Assembly: GCA_937864005.1 (NCBI GenBank)
Contig: CALMIL010000109.1
Span: forward strand, 1-38,625
From: an uncultured Burkholderiales bacterium
Lineage (GTDB): Bacteria > Pseudomonadota > Gammaproteobacteria > Burkholderiales > Burkholderiaceae_C
Length of the DNA stretch: 38,625 bases
Reading direction: 5' to 3'
In this document: positions 1 to 9,696 of the stretch, piece after piece
Layout of the letters: each line of letters starts with the position of its first letter
Numbering within the stretch: the stretch's first letter is position 1
Position numbers and translations under genes: made by a program
Notes under the pieces: generated by a model
Databases searched by the model: none
Told to the model about the DNA's origin: nothing
What the model saw: the letters and a program-made list of their open reading frames with translations, nothing else

Positions 1-1086
1 GCCGCGCCGCCTTCGACCCACGATACGACCCGCATCGACGACACCCGCATCGGCGCGGTGCGCCCGCTCGTCACGCCGGCGCTGCTGCAGGAGTGGCTGC
101 CGGCGCCGCCGGCCGCCGAGGCGCTCGTCGAGCAAAGCCGCGCGGCGATCTCGCGCATCCTGCGCGGGGCGGACGACCGCCTGATCGTCGTCGTCGGTCC
201 CTGCTCGATCCACGACCACGACACGGCCGTCGAGTACGCGGCGCGGCTGCGCGAGGCGGCGCAGACGCACGCCGACGCGCTGCTGGTCGTGATGCGGGTC
301 TACTTCGAGAAGCCGCGCACGACGGTCGGCTGGAAGGGCTACATCAACGACCCGCACCTCGACGGCAGCTTCGCGATCAACGAGGGGCTCGAGATGGCCC
401 GGCGCCTGCTGCTGGACGTGCTCGCGCTCGGCGTGCCGGTGGGTACCGAGTTTCTCGACCTGCTGAGCCCGCAGTTCATCAGCGACCTCGTGAGCTGGGG
501 CGCGATCGGCGCGCGCACGACCGAGAGCCAGAGCCACCGCCAGCTCGCGAGCGGCCTGTCGTGCCCGGTCGGGTTCAAGAACGGCACTGAGGGCAGCATC
601 CAGGTCGCGGCCGACGCGATCCTCGCCGCGCGCGCGCCGCACGCCTTCATGGGGATGACGAAGATGGGGCAGGCGGCGATCTTCGAGACGCGCGGCAACG
701 ACGACTGCCACCTGATCCTGCGCGGCGGCAAGGCGCCGAACTACGCGGCAGCGGACGTCGAGCACGCCTGCGCCCGGCTGCAGGCAGCGGGCCTGCGCCA
801 GCAGGTGATGATCGACGTCTCGCACGCCAACAGCGGCAAGCAGCATGCGCGCCAGATCGAGGTCGCCGCCGACGTCGCGGCGCAGGTCGAAGGCGGCGAC
901 GCGCGCATCGTCGGCCTGATGATCGAGAGCCACCTCGAGGAAGGGCGCCAGGACATCGTCGCCGGCCGGCCGCTGCGCTCCGGCGTCTCGGTGACCGATG
1001 CCTGCCTCGGCATGGCGCAGACGCTGCCGCTGCTGCATGGGCTCGCCGACGCGGTGCGCGCGCGGCGCGGCGCCACGCGCGCCTGA
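1..1086 (+). CDS. 3-deoxy-7-phosphoheptulonate (DAHP) synthase, class I, 5'-truncated by window edge
   Basis: This enzyme condenses phosphoenolpyruvate with erythrose 4-phosphate, the first step of the shikimate pathway to aromatic amino acids, in the cytoplasm. The protein shows the class I (AroF/G/H) signatures: GPCSIHD near positions 196-216, then GARTTESQSHRQ, PVGFKNGT and SHANSGKQ in family order, and it ends at a TGA at 1084-1086. The reading frame is open to base 1 and the codons before the first in-window GTG (58) still read like the family N-terminus (THDTTRIDDTRIGAVRPL), so the true start probably lies upstream of the window and GTG 58 is an unlikely start. The visible part is about 361 codons, close to the usual 350-370. 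Which of the feedback-regulated isozymes (Phe-, Tyr- or Trp-type) it is cannot be told by eye, so no symbol is given. The next gene starts 69 bp downstream on the same strand. Confidence 0.93.
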   Translation, partial: AAPPSTHDTTRIDDTRIGAVRPLVTPALLQEWLPAPPAAEALVEQSRAAISRILRGADDRLIVVVGPCSIHDHDTAVEYAARLREAAQTHADALLVVMRVYFEKPRTTVGWKGYINDPHLDGSFAINEGLEMARRLLLDVLALGVPVGTEFLDLLSPQFISDLVSWGAIGARTTESQSHRQLASGLSCPVGFKNGTEGSIQVAADAILAARAPHAFMGMTKMGQAAIFETRGNDDCHLILRGGKAPNYAAADVEHACARLQAAGLRQQVMIDVSHANSGKQHARQIEVAADVAAQVEGGDARIVGLMIESHLEEGRQDIVAGRPLRSGVSVTDACLGMAQTLPLLHGLADAVRARRGATRA

Positions 1087-1155
1087 CGCGGCGGCGCTGC
1101 AGCGGCCGCCCACGCGCCCCGCGGCCGGCGCGCGGCTTGCGATACTTCGCCCCCG

Positions 1156-2157
1156 ATGCCGGCCATTCTTGCGATCACCGTTCCGTTCTTCGCGCTCGTG
1201 CTGTGCGGCTATCTGGCGGCGCAGTTTCGGGTGCTGCCCGAATCGGCGATCCCCGGGCTGAACGCCTTCGTGCTCTATTTCGCGCTGCCGTGCATGCTGT
1301 TCCGGTTCGGCGCCGCGACGCCGATCGCGCAGCTGCTCGATCCGGCGCTGGTCGTCGTCTACGGTATCTGCGCGCTCGCGATGGTCGGCTTCACGATCGC
1401 GATGACGCTGCAGCGGGGCACGGGCGGCGGCGTCGACCTGACGAACGCGGCGTTCGGCGCGCTCGTCGCCGCGTTTCCGAACACCGGCTTCATGGGCGTG
1501 CCGCTGCTCGTCGCGCTGTTCGGCGAGCGCGCGATCGGGCCGATGGTCGTCACGCTGCTGGTCGACCTGATCCTGACCAGCACGCTGTGCATCGCGCTGG
1601 CGCAGATGCACGGCCATCTCGGCGGCGCGGCCGGTGCGGGCGATACGCCGCTGCGCGTCGCGCTCGGCCGCTCGGTGCGCGGCGCGCTCGGCAATCCGCT
1701 GCCGTGGGCGATCGTGCTCGGCGCGGTCTTCTCGATCGGCGGCCTTGCGCTGCCGGGCGCGCTCGGCGAGATCGTGAAGATGCTCGCCGACGCCGCGACG
1801 CCGGTCGCGCTGTTCACCATCGGCACCGTGCTGTGGCGCGCCGGCCGGCATGCGCACAGCCGGACGCCGGCCGCGCAATTCGTGCCGGTCGCGCTCTTCA
1901 AGCTCTTCATCCATCCGCTGCTCGTGCTCGCCGTCGGGCTGCTCGCGAACGCCGCCGGCTTGCCGATCTCGGACCTGAACCTCACGGTGCTCGTGCTGGC
2001 CGCCGCCCTGCCGAGCGCGAGCAATGTCTCGCTGCTCGCCGAACGCTTCGGCGCCGACAATGGCCGCGTCGCCCGCATCATCATGACCTCGACGACGATC
2101 GCCTTCATCAGCTTCTCGGCGCTTGCCTGGCTGCTCGGCGCCGGAGTGCACGCGTGA
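1156..2157 (+). CDS. AEC (auxin efflux carrier) family transporter
   Basis: This is a predicted inner-membrane carrier of 333 residues. It is nearly all hydrophobic, with roughly ten membrane segments arranged as two halves separated by a polar central stretch (about residues 155-180), as in the AEC/BART superfamily. Family-like features include the N-terminal segment beginning PAILAITVPFFALVLCGY, an N/P-rich LNAFVLYFALPCMLF helix, NTGFMGVPLL in the fourth segment and LPSASNVSLLAERFG near the C-terminus. Bacterial AEC members export or take up small organic anions such as malate or malonate; the substrate here cannot be inferred. Its stop (TGA 2155-2157) overlaps the GTG start of the next gene by two bases, so the two are translationally coupled. 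Naming the family is secure; the substrate is unknown. Confidence 0.88.
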   Translation: MPAILAITVPFFALVLCGYLAAQFRVLPESAIPGLNAFVLYFALPCMLFRFGAATPIAQLLDPALVVVYGICALAMVGFTIAMTLQRGTGGGVDLTNAAFGALVAAFPNTGFMGVPLLVALFGERAIGPMVVTLLVDLILTSTLCIALAQMHGHLGGAAGAGDTPLRVALGRSVRGALGNPLPWAIVLGAVFSIGGLALPGALGEIVKMLADAATPVALFTIGTVLWRAGRHAHSRTPAAQFVPVALFKLFIHPLLVLAVGLLANAAGLPISDLNLTVLVLAAALPSASNVSLLAERFGADNGRVARIIMTSTTIAFISFSALAWLLGAGVHA

Positions 2158-2924
2158 CGCGGCACGACGCGCCGGTCGCGATCGTCGCTGCGATGCGCGA
2201 GGAGATGCGCGCCCTGCTGCCGCTCTTGTCCGATGTGCGGACCATCGTGCGCGCCGGGCGCGAATTCCATCTCGGACGGCTCCACGGCCGGCGCGTTGTG
2301 CTGGTCCGCTGCGGCATCGGCAAGGTCGCCGCGGCGACGACGGCGGCCCTGCTCGGCGCCGAGTTCGCGCCCTCGATGCTGATCCTCACCGGCGTCGCCG
2401 GCGGCCTGGGCGACGGTGTGCGGGTCGGCGACGTCGTGCTCGCCCGCGCGCTGCTGCAGCACGACATGGACGCCTCGCCGCTCTTCCCGCGCTACGAGGT
2501 GCCGCTGACCGGCCGCGCGCGCTTCGCCGTCGATGCCGCGCTCGCGGACCGGGTCGCCATCGCGATCGAAGCCGGCCTGCAGGGCGTGCAGCGCGAAGTC
2601 GGCAGCGCGCAGCTGGCGGCCTTCGGCATCGGGCAGCCGCGGCTGCACCAGGGCCTCGTCGTCAGCGGCGACCGCTTCGTCGCGACGGCAGCCGAGAGTG
2701 CCGCATTGCGCGCGGCGCTGCCCGATGCGCTGGCGGTCGAGATGGAAGGCGCCGCGGTGGCCCAGGTGTGCGCCGATTTCGAGCTGCCGCTGGCCGTGCT
2801 GCGCGTCATCTCGGACCGCGCCGACGACAGCGCGCATGTCGACTTCCTGCGCTTCACGGACGAGGTCGCGAGCGTGCTGACGCGCCTGGCCGTCGTTGCT
2901 GCGCTCGGCGAGCCGGCGCGTTGA
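2154..2924 (+). CDS. 5'-methylthioadenosine/S-adenosylhomocysteine nucleosidase-type protein
   Basis: This cytoplasmic enzyme family hydrolyses methylthioadenosine and S-adenosylhomocysteine to adenine plus methylthioribose or S-ribosylhomocysteine, recycling products of S-adenosylmethionine use. The 256-residue product has the nucleoside phosphorylase/nucleosidase fold signatures: AIVAAMREEM at 9-18 (E17 aligns with the E. coli catalytic Glu12), the glycine-rich ILTGVAGGLGDGVRVGD, VEMEGAA at 195-201 (E198 corresponds to Glu174) and VISD at 218-221 (D221 corresponds to the general acid Asp197). It is somewhat longer than E. coli MTAN (232 aa), with an insertion before the VSGDRF segment. The GTG start at 2154 lies inside a GTGA overlap with the stop of the preceding transporter gene, which supports this start. 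A related nucleoside phosphorylase activity cannot be excluded by eye. Confidence 0.88.
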   Translation: MTRHDAPVAIVAAMREEMRALLPLLSDVRTIVRAGREFHLGRLHGRRVVLVRCGIGKVAAATTAALLGAEFAPSMLILTGVAGGLGDGVRVGDVVLARALLQHDMDASPLFPRYEVPLTGRARFAVDAALADRVAIAIEAGLQGVQREVGSAQLAAFGIGQPRLHQGLVVSGDRFVATAAESAALRAALPDALAVEMEGAAVAQVCADFELPLAVLRVISDRADDSAHVDFLRFTDEVASVLTRLAVVAALGEPAR

Positions 2925-2937
2925 AGCCGCCGCGTCT

Positions 2938-3879
2938 TCAGCCGGTGCTCGCAGCCAGTGCGACGAGCGCCCGGCGCCGGCTCGCGAACCAGTCGTCGAG
3001 GAAGGCGTCGCCGAAGGCGGCGGCGATCTCCTCGGCGCGCGCCTGCGCAGCATCCGCCTCGGCGATCAGGTCGAGCACGCGGCAGGCATGGGCATGCTCG
3101 AGCTCGATGAAGGCACGGTCGACGCTTTCGTTGTCGTCGAGATCGTTGGCATCGAGCAGCGCGAGCGCGCGCAGTGCGTGCTCGCGCGCCTGCGGCGCCT
3201 GGGCGAGCGCATTGCCGACCATCGCGCGCAGGTACGCGGCGCGCTCGTGATGGACCCAGTTGCCTGCGCGCAGCCAGAAGCGCTCGGCCAGCTGCGCCGC
3301 GTCGTGCATCGCATCGCGCAGCGGCGCGTGCGTGAAGGCGTCGGCCGGCCGCTCGACGAGGTTGGAGGCAATGTTGTTGATGCACGCGGCGACGGCGGCG
3401 TCGAGCGGGCCGCTCTCGCGAAGCGCCGCGCCATCGTCACGCAGCGCGTCGAGCGCGTCGCGCACGCAGCCGGCGGCCTCTGCGTCGCCGAGCCCCGGTA
3501 TGCGGTACATCGCGACCGTCAGGGCGACCACTTCGAGCGCCGCTGCCGGCGCGGCGCCGGCCGCGTCGGCGAGCGCGGCGGTAAGGCGCCGCGCGTCGTC
3601 GCCCGCGCCCGTCGCCTGCGCCGCGGCGGCCGCCTGCCGCCACAGCACGGCGGCCGGCGCGTCGCCCGCCGCGCCGAGCAGTGCGGCGTGGCGCGCATGG
3701 GCGTCGTCCCAGGCGCCGAGCTTCTCGCCGAGCACATGGTTCAGGAGAAAGGCAAGGCCCGGCAGCCGATCCACGGGCAACCGTGCCGGGTCGAGCGCGC
3801 GCAGGAGCCGCGCGGCGCGCGCCGGATCGGCGTCGTGGCAGGCGTTCGCTTCGTCGAGACGGGCGGTGTCGTCGTTCAT
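2938..3879 (-). CDS. Conserved hypothetical alpha-helical (TPR-like) protein
   Basis: I do not recognise this 313-residue protein by name. It has no signal peptide or membrane segment and is rich in alanine, leucine and charged residues with a helix-turn-helix rhythm, like tetratricopeptide-type solenoids. The best-ordered part is the C-terminal half: ACINNIASNL, an aromatic FWLRAGNWVHHERAAYLRAM segment, then HALRALALLDAND and FIELEHAHACRVL, which look like successive amphipathic helix pairs. The first third (residues 20-130) is low in complexity and alanine-rich. It is transcribed divergently from rsmE with only 44 bp between the two ATG codons, and its stop is 13 bp from the convergent nucleosidase stop. 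The coding evidence is the long open frame with coherent helical periodicity and conserved-looking aromatic/histidine positions. Function is unknown; a protein-protein interaction role is only an inference. Confidence 0.72.
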   Translation of the reverse strand: MNDDTARLDEANACHDADPARAARLLRALDPARLPVDRLPGLAFLLNHVLGEKLGAWDDAHARHAALLGAAGDAPAAVLWRQAAAAAQATGAGDDARRLTAALADAAGAAPAAALEVVALTVAMYRIPGLGDAEAAGCVRDALDALRDDGAALRESGPLDAAVAACINNIASNLVERPADAFTHAPLRDAMHDAAQLAERFWLRAGNWVHHERAAYLRAMVGNALAQAPQAREHALRALALLDANDLDDNESVDRAFIELEHAHACRVLDLIAEADAAQARAEEIAAAFGDAFLDDWFASRRRALVALAASTG

Positions 3880-3923
3880 GTCGATCTCCTCGCGTCGGGC
3901 AAACTGTAGCCGGGAGTGAACCG

Positions 3924-4685
3924 ATGGGCAGCAGAATCTTCGTCGACGCGCCGCTCGCCGCGCAGGCCGAATTCGAGCTGCCCGGCGGGCCGGCGCGCCA
4001 TGTGCAGGTGCTTCGGCTGCAGCCCGGTGCGGCGCTGCGCCTGTTCGACGGCCGCGGCGGCGAGTGGGAGGCGCTCGTCACCCACATGGGGCGCAGCGAG
4101 GTGCGGGTGCGCGTCGGCGCGCACGACTCGGTCGATCGTGAACTGGCGCGTCGCGTCACGCTTGCGATCGGCGTGCCGGCGAACGAACGGATGGACGCCC
4201 TCGTCGAGAAGGCGACCGAGCTCGGCGCGGCCGAAATCGTCGCGCTGATGTGCGAGCGCGCGGTCTTGCGGCTGCAGGGCGAGCGCGCGGCAAAGCGGCT
4301 CGCGCATTGGCGCGGCGTCGCGATCGCCGCCTGCGAGCAAAGCGGCCGCACGCGCATTCCGCAGCTGCCGCCGGTGGCGACGCTCGCCGACTGGCTGCGC
4401 TCGTTGCCGGCGGTCGACGCATCGCCATCGCCCGCGCGCTGGCTGCTGAGCCCGCTGCCCGGTGCGATCGGCGTCGGGTCCGCGATCGCCGCGCTCGCGC
4501 CGGACCGAAGCGCGCCGATCTGCATCTTGAGCGGCCCGGAGGGCGGGCTCTCCGTCGACGAACAGTCGCTCGCGCGTCGTGCCGGCTTCACGCCGGTCAG
4601 CCTCGGGCCGCGCATTCTGCGCGCCGATACCGCACCGCTCGCGGCGCTGGCGGCGCTGGCGGCGCTCGCCAGCCTGGCCGCATAG
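3924..4685 (+). CDS. rsmE: 16S rRNA (uracil1498-N3)-methyltransferase RsmE
   Basis: RsmE methylates N3 of U1498 in the decoding region of 16S rRNA using S-adenosylmethionine. The 253-residue protein has an N-terminal PUA-like domain (GSRIFVDAPL at the start, then HVQVLRLQPGA) and a C-terminal SPOUT trefoil-knot domain. Diagnostic motifs are KATELGAAEI, a CEQSGRTRIP segment, SGPEGGLS at about 203-210 and LGPRILRADTA at about 227-237, which form the cofactor-binding knot. Length is normal (about 240-250). ATG 3924 is chosen because it is preceded by a GGGAGTG Shine-Dalgarno-like stretch and matches the family N-terminus. The C-terminus after the knot is a short alanine/leucine tail encoded by a 9-bp tandem repeat (4641-4667). 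Confidence 0.96.
   Translation: MGSRIFVDAPLAAQAEFELPGGPARHVQVLRLQPGAALRLFDGRGGEWEALVTHMGRSEVRVRVGAHDSVDRELARRVTLAIGVPANERMDALVEKATELGAAEIVALMCERAVLRLQGERAAKRLAHWRGVAIAACEQSGRTRIPQLPPVATLADWLRSLPAVDASPSPARWLLSPLPGAIGVGSAIAALAPDRSAPICILSGPEGGLSVDEQSLARRAGFTPVSLGPRILRADTAPLAALAALAALASLAA
4641..4667 (+). repeat. Three tandem 9-bp units in the 3' end of rsmE
   Basis: The unit gcggcgctg occurs three times in a row (last base of the third copy differs), encoding Ala-Ala-Leu repeats just past the cofactor-binding knot. It is in frame and would vary the length of the C-terminal helix by three residues per unit gained or lost. Confidence 0.75.
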
Positions 4686-4690
4686 ACCCG

Positions 4691-4717
4691 GGGCCGCGGC
4701 GGACAAGCCCGCGGCCC
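4691..4717 (+). terminator. Hairpin after rsmE, without a T-run
   Basis: A 9-bp perfect stem (4691-4699 with 4709-4717, all G/C but for none mismatched) encloses a 9-base loop, six bases after the rsmE stop codon. There is no following run of T, so it may act as a weak or processing hairpin rather than a full intrinsic terminator. It separates rsmE from the ribosome-binding site at 4735-4743. Confidence 0.4.
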
Positions 4718-4747
4718 GAGAATCGGGGGTCATCGGAAGGAGACGAA

Positions 4748-4807
4748 ATGAAAAACCATCGCTGCTTCGCCAGCGGCTTCGCGAAGCCGAGGCCTGATCG
4801 GCAATGA
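4748..4807 (+). pseudogene. 19-codon ORF in front of the rubredoxin reductase gene; possible collapsed rubredoxin
   Basis: An ATG at 4748 follows a strong Shine-Dalgarno sequence (AAGGAGA ending five bases before it) and opens a 19-residue frame, MKNHRCFASGFAKPRPDRQ, whose TGA overlaps the ATG of the downstream flavoprotein gene (ATGA at 4804-4807). The translation start is convincing; the product is too short to be a known enzyme. Rubredoxins, the normal partners of the downstream enzyme, begin M-K-x-Y-x-C-x-x-C-G-F and end C-G-x-x-K-x-D-F. Here M-K-x-x-R-C-x-x-S-G-F is followed at once by A-K, as if the segment between the two cysteine knuckles had been deleted and the second cysteine lost. 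The alternative is a genuine short leader ORF whose translation couples ribosomes onto the next gene, which has no good ribosome-binding site of its own. The relic reading is an inference. Confidence 0.35.
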
Positions 4808-5970
4808 GTGCATCGGCCGAACTTCAACCCATCGTCATCCTCGGCAGCGGACTGGCGGGCTACTCCGCGGCGCGCGAGCTGCGCAAGCTCGACAAGGCGA
4901 CGCCGCTCGTCGTCGTCAGCCGGGATCACGCGGGCTTTTATTCGAAGCCGATGCTGTCGAACGCGCTGGCGAGCGGCAAGACGGCCGAGATGCTCGTCAT
5001 GAAGCCGGTCGAGAAGATGATCGAGGAACTCGGCGCCGTCGTTCGCGCGCGCACCGAGGCGGCGCGCATCGACACCGACGCGCGCAGCGTGCACTGCATC
5101 GATGGCGAAGTGTTCGCGTATCGCGACCTCGTGCTGGCAGTCGGTGCGGATCCGATCCGCCTGCCGCTGGCCGGCGACGGCGCGGCCGACGTGCTGTCGG
5201 TCAACGATCTCGACGACTACGCGCGCTTTGCAAAGCGGCTCGAAGGCGCGCAGCGAGTCGCGATCCTCGGCGGCGGGCTGATCGGCTGCGAGTTCGCGAA
5301 CGACCTGCTCGCGCGCGGCATCGCGCCGACCGTGATCGACCCGGCAGCGGCGGCGCTGTCGCGCCTGCTCCCGCCGCAGGCGAGCGCCTGGCTGCAGGCG
5401 AGGCTGGAAGCGGCCGGCGTGCGCTTCCGGTTCGGCGTCGCTGCCGAGCGCGTCGATCGAACCGCCGCGGGCCACACCCTCACGCTGACCGATGGCAGCG
5501 CGCTCGAAGCCGACCTCGTGCTGTCGGCGATCGGCCTGCGCCCGCGCATCGCGCTCGCCAAGGCGGCCGGACTGGCGGTGAACCGCGGCGTCGTCGCCGA
5601 CCGCATGCTCGCGACCTCGGCACCGCACGTCCACGCGCTCGGCGACTGCGCCGAGGTCGAGGGCCATTCACTGCCGTTCGTGATGCCGATCATGCAGCAG
5701 GCGCGCGCGCTCGGCGCGACGCTTGCCGGCACGCCGACGGCGCTGAAGTACCCGGCGATGCCCGTCACCGTCAAGACGCCGGCCTGCCCGACGGTCGTCT
5801 GCCCGCCGCCGCCAGGCGCCGTGGGCGCATGGTCGGTGACGGCGACCGACGACGCGCTCGAGGCACGCTTCGAGGGCGCCGATGGCAAGCTGCTCGGCTT
5901 CGCGCTGATGGGCGCGGCGACAGCGCGGCGCCAGGCGTTGGCCGCGCAAGTGCCCGGGTTGATAGGCTGA
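4804..5970 (+). CDS. Rubredoxin-NAD(+) reductase-type FAD-dependent oxidoreductase
   Basis: This 388-residue flavoprotein belongs to the pyridine-nucleotide disulfide oxidoreductase-like family that moves electrons from NAD(P)H through FAD to rubredoxin or ferredoxin. It has an N-terminal FAD Rossmann motif GSGLAGYSAAREL (about 14-26), a second NAD-binding motif GGGLIGCEFANDL (about 157-169), an ATG-like LVLAVGADP strand, and the flavin-binding HALGDCAEVEG segment (about 277-287). The FYSKPMLSNALA stretch after the first domain is typical of rubredoxin reductases. There is no redox CxxxxC pair, consistent with the rubredoxin/ferredoxin reductase branch. Its start overlaps the stop of a 19-codon ORF that supplies the ribosome-binding site. 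An intact rubredoxin gene is not present in the window. The gene converges on priA, with 16 bp between their stops. Confidence 0.86.
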   Translation: MSASAELQPIVILGSGLAGYSAARELRKLDKATPLVVVSRDHAGFYSKPMLSNALASGKTAEMLVMKPVEKMIEELGAVVRARTEAARIDTDARSVHCIDGEVFAYRDLVLAVGADPIRLPLAGDGAADVLSVNDLDDYARFAKRLEGAQRVAILGGGLIGCEFANDLLARGIAPTVIDPAAAALSRLLPPQASAWLQARLEAAGVRFRFGVAAERVDRTAAGHTLTLTDGSALEADLVLSAIGLRPRIALAKAAGLAVNRGVVADRMLATSAPHVHALGDCAEVEGHSLPFVMPIMQQARALGATLAGTPTALKYPAMPVTVKTPACPTVVCPPPPGAVGAWSVTATDDALEARFEGADGKLLGFALMGAATARRQALAAQVPGLIG

Positions 5971-5986
5971 GCGCGGACGCGCGCCG

Positions 5987-8092
<2,106 letters not shown>

Positions 8093-8192
8093 CCGCGCCT
8101 TCTGCAAACTTACGCAGCAAATCTCGATTTCTGCTCAAAGAATCACCTTAAGTTCATGATTTCAGATGACTTTCTGGACTGTCCACCGTTTC

Positions 8193-8201
8193 TGTGGATA
8201 A
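8193..8201 (-). promoter_or_regulatory. Perfect DnaA box (TTATCCACA)
   Basis: The - strand reads TTATCCACA, an exact match to the DnaA-ATP/ADP high-affinity consensus TTATNCACA. It lies about 100 bp upstream of the priA start codon, next to the A+T-rich tract 8101-8180. A weaker relative, TTGCTCACA (two mismatches), lies 12 bp away in the same orientation at 8205-8213. Confidence 0.6.
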
Positions 8202-8381
8202 CTTTGTGAGCAACCTGCCTGCACCTTTGCAAGTCACCGTATCCAACCCCGCTGGCGCCGCTCGGGAAGGCATCTCGCCCTGAATGCAAACGCATTTGAA
8301 ATCAACAACTTACTCCGAAAACAGGCGATCCTGGCGGCGCCGGGCCGACGTCGGCAGCCGAAACTCCGGCACCCTCATTTT

Positions 8382-8390
8382 TGGGGATAA
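8382..8390 (-). promoter_or_regulatory. Near-match DnaA box (TTATCCCCA)
   Basis: One mismatch (A to C at position 7) from the DnaA consensus, in the same orientation as the perfect box 190 bp away. By itself it would be expected by chance now and then; its value is in being in the same spacer. Confidence 0.3.
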
Positions 8391-8458
8391 GTCAAGCCCC
8401 GCGATCGAAAAAGCGCGATTCTTCCGGATCGCATCGCAGGCATTCGACAATCGGGAAA

Positions 8459-8475
8459 GCAAGCCTTGCGCTTGC
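8459..8475 (-). terminator. Weak hairpin after hemE
   Basis: Read on the - strand, 26 bases past the hemE stop, GCAAGC pairs with GCTTGC around a 5-base loop and is followed by TTTCC. The stem is short (6 bp) and the T-run only three, so termination here is a guess. Confidence 0.28.
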
Positions 8476-8500
8476 GCCGAGCGCTGAGGTCGCGGCGCGC

Positions 8501-9598
8501 TCAACGATCTGCAGCGCTCTTGCTCGGTGCGCGCATGCGCCGCGAATGGGCGTGCACCGCACGAACCAGGACGTCGACGCTTTCGGGCGGCGTATGCTGG
8601 CTGATGCCGTGGCCGAGGTTGAAGATATGGCCCGACCCCGCGGCCGGCGCACCGAAGCTTTCGAGCACCTTCACCGCCTCGGCTTCGATCTGCCCGGGCG
8701 TTGCGAACAGCACGCTGGGGTCGAGGTTGCCCTGCAAGGCAACGCGTTGGCCGACCCTGGCGCGCGCCGCGCCGAGGCTCATCGTCCAGTCGAGCCCGAC
8801 GACGTCGGCCCCGCTCGCGGCAATGGCGTCGAGCCACACGCCGCCGCCCTTGGTGAAGACGATGTGCGGCACGCGGCGGCCCTCGCTTTCGCGCACGAGC
8901 TGGCCCAGCACGCGCCGCGTATAGGCAAGGCTGAAGTCCTGGAACGCGCCGTCGGCAAGCACGCCGCCCCAGCTGTCGAAGATCATCAGCGCCTGTGCGC
9001 CGGCGGCGACCTGGGCGTTCAGGTAGGCGGCGACGGCATCGGCATTCACCGCGAGGATGCGGTGCATCAGGTCCGGCCGCCGGTAGAGCATGGTCTTGAC
9101 GAGCCGGTAGTCGTCCGACCCGGCGCCCTCGACCATATAGCAGGCGAGTGTCCACGGGCTGCCGGCGAAGCCGATGAGCGGCACGCTGCCGGCAAGCGCC
9201 TTGCGGATACCGGCCACCGCGTCGAATACATAGCGCAGCCTGTCCATGTCCGGCACCGCGAGCCGCGCGACCGCCGCCTCGTCGCGCACCGGATGGGCGA
9301 AGCGCGGGCCCTCGCCGAGCGCGAAGGACAGGCCCAGGCCCATCGCATCGGGCACGGTCAGAATGTCGCTGAAGAGGATCGCCGCATCGAGCGGATAGCG
9401 CGCCAGAGGCTGCAGCGTGACCTCGGTCGCGAAGTCGACATTCGTCGCCAGCCCCATGAAGCTGCCGGCCTTCGCGCGCGACGCACGGTACTCGGGCAGG
9501 TAGCGGCCGGCCTGGCGCATCAGCCAGACGGGCGTGTGGTCGGTCGGCTCGCGCAGGCAGGCGCGCAGGAAGCTGTCGTTGTGCAGGGCGACGGTCAT
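8501..9598 (-). CDS. hemE: Uroporphyrinogen decarboxylase
   Basis: HemE removes the four acetate carboxyl groups of uroporphyrinogen III to give coproporphyrinogen III, in the cytoplasmic haem pathway. The 365-residue product has the family signature [11 protein letters not shown] at 28-38, followed by the conserved [13 protein letters not shown] region, [32 protein letters not shown] and the GHGI segment near the C-terminus ([16 protein letters not shown]). Length matches the family (about 350-365). ATG 9598 gives the normal N-terminus ([15 protein letters not shown]); upstream in-frame starts would add 27 residues of non-family sequence. It is divergent from lemA (98 bp between starts) and is followed by the A+T-rich spacer and priA on the same strand, the order seen downstream of atp operons in Burkholderiales. 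Confidence 0.97.
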   Translation of the reverse strand: MTVALHNDSFLRACLREPTDHTPVWLMRQAGRYLPEYRASRAKAGSFMGLATNVDFATEVTLQPLARYPLDAAILFSDILTVPDAMGLGLSFALGEGPRFAHPVRDEAAVARLAVPDMDRLRYVFDAVAGIRKALAGSVPLIGFAGSPWTLACYMVEGAGSDDYRLVKTMLYRRPDLMHRILAVNADAVAAYLNAQVAAGAQALMIFDSWGGVLADGAFQDFSLAYTRRVLGQLVRESEGRRVPHIVFTKGGGVWLDAIAASGADVVGLDWTMSLGAARARVGQRVALQGNLDPSVLFATPGQIEAEAVKVLESFGAPAAGSGHIFNLGHGISQHTPPESVDVLVRAVHAHSRRMRAPSKSAADR

Positions 9599-9696
9599 GC
9601 GGGATTGTCGCAAACGTACCGCGCGCTCGGCGCGGATTACCATTGCACCCGCTCGCGGGCGCTGTAGCCCGCCGCGCAACCACTCGAAGGAGCATC

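Larger units (their letters stand above)
8093..8500. other. A+T-rich gene-free spacer between hemE and priA
   Basis: This is the longest gene-free stretch in the window. Bases 8101-8160 are about 38% G+C by hand count, against coding sequence of roughly 70% on both sides. It contains one perfect DnaA box (8193-8201), a nearby weaker match (8205-8213, TTGCTCACA on the - strand), and a one-mismatch box (8382-8390). No convincing -35/-10 pair for priA was found. A 67-codon + strand frame (8284-8487) has neither a ribosome-binding site nor recognisable content and is not called. The stretch must at least contain the priA promoter; a replication-related role is discussed as a finding. Confidence 0.6.

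Noticed and set aside
1090..1110. Short GGCGGC/GCCGCC hairpin after the DAHP synthase gene
   Set aside because: A 6-bp stem with no T-run in very G+C-rich DNA is expected by chance; the next gene follows on the same strand.
8284..8487. A 67-codon + strand frame in the hemE-priA spacer
   Set aside because: No ribosome-binding site, no recognisable composition, and it lies in a region better explained as regulatory DNA.
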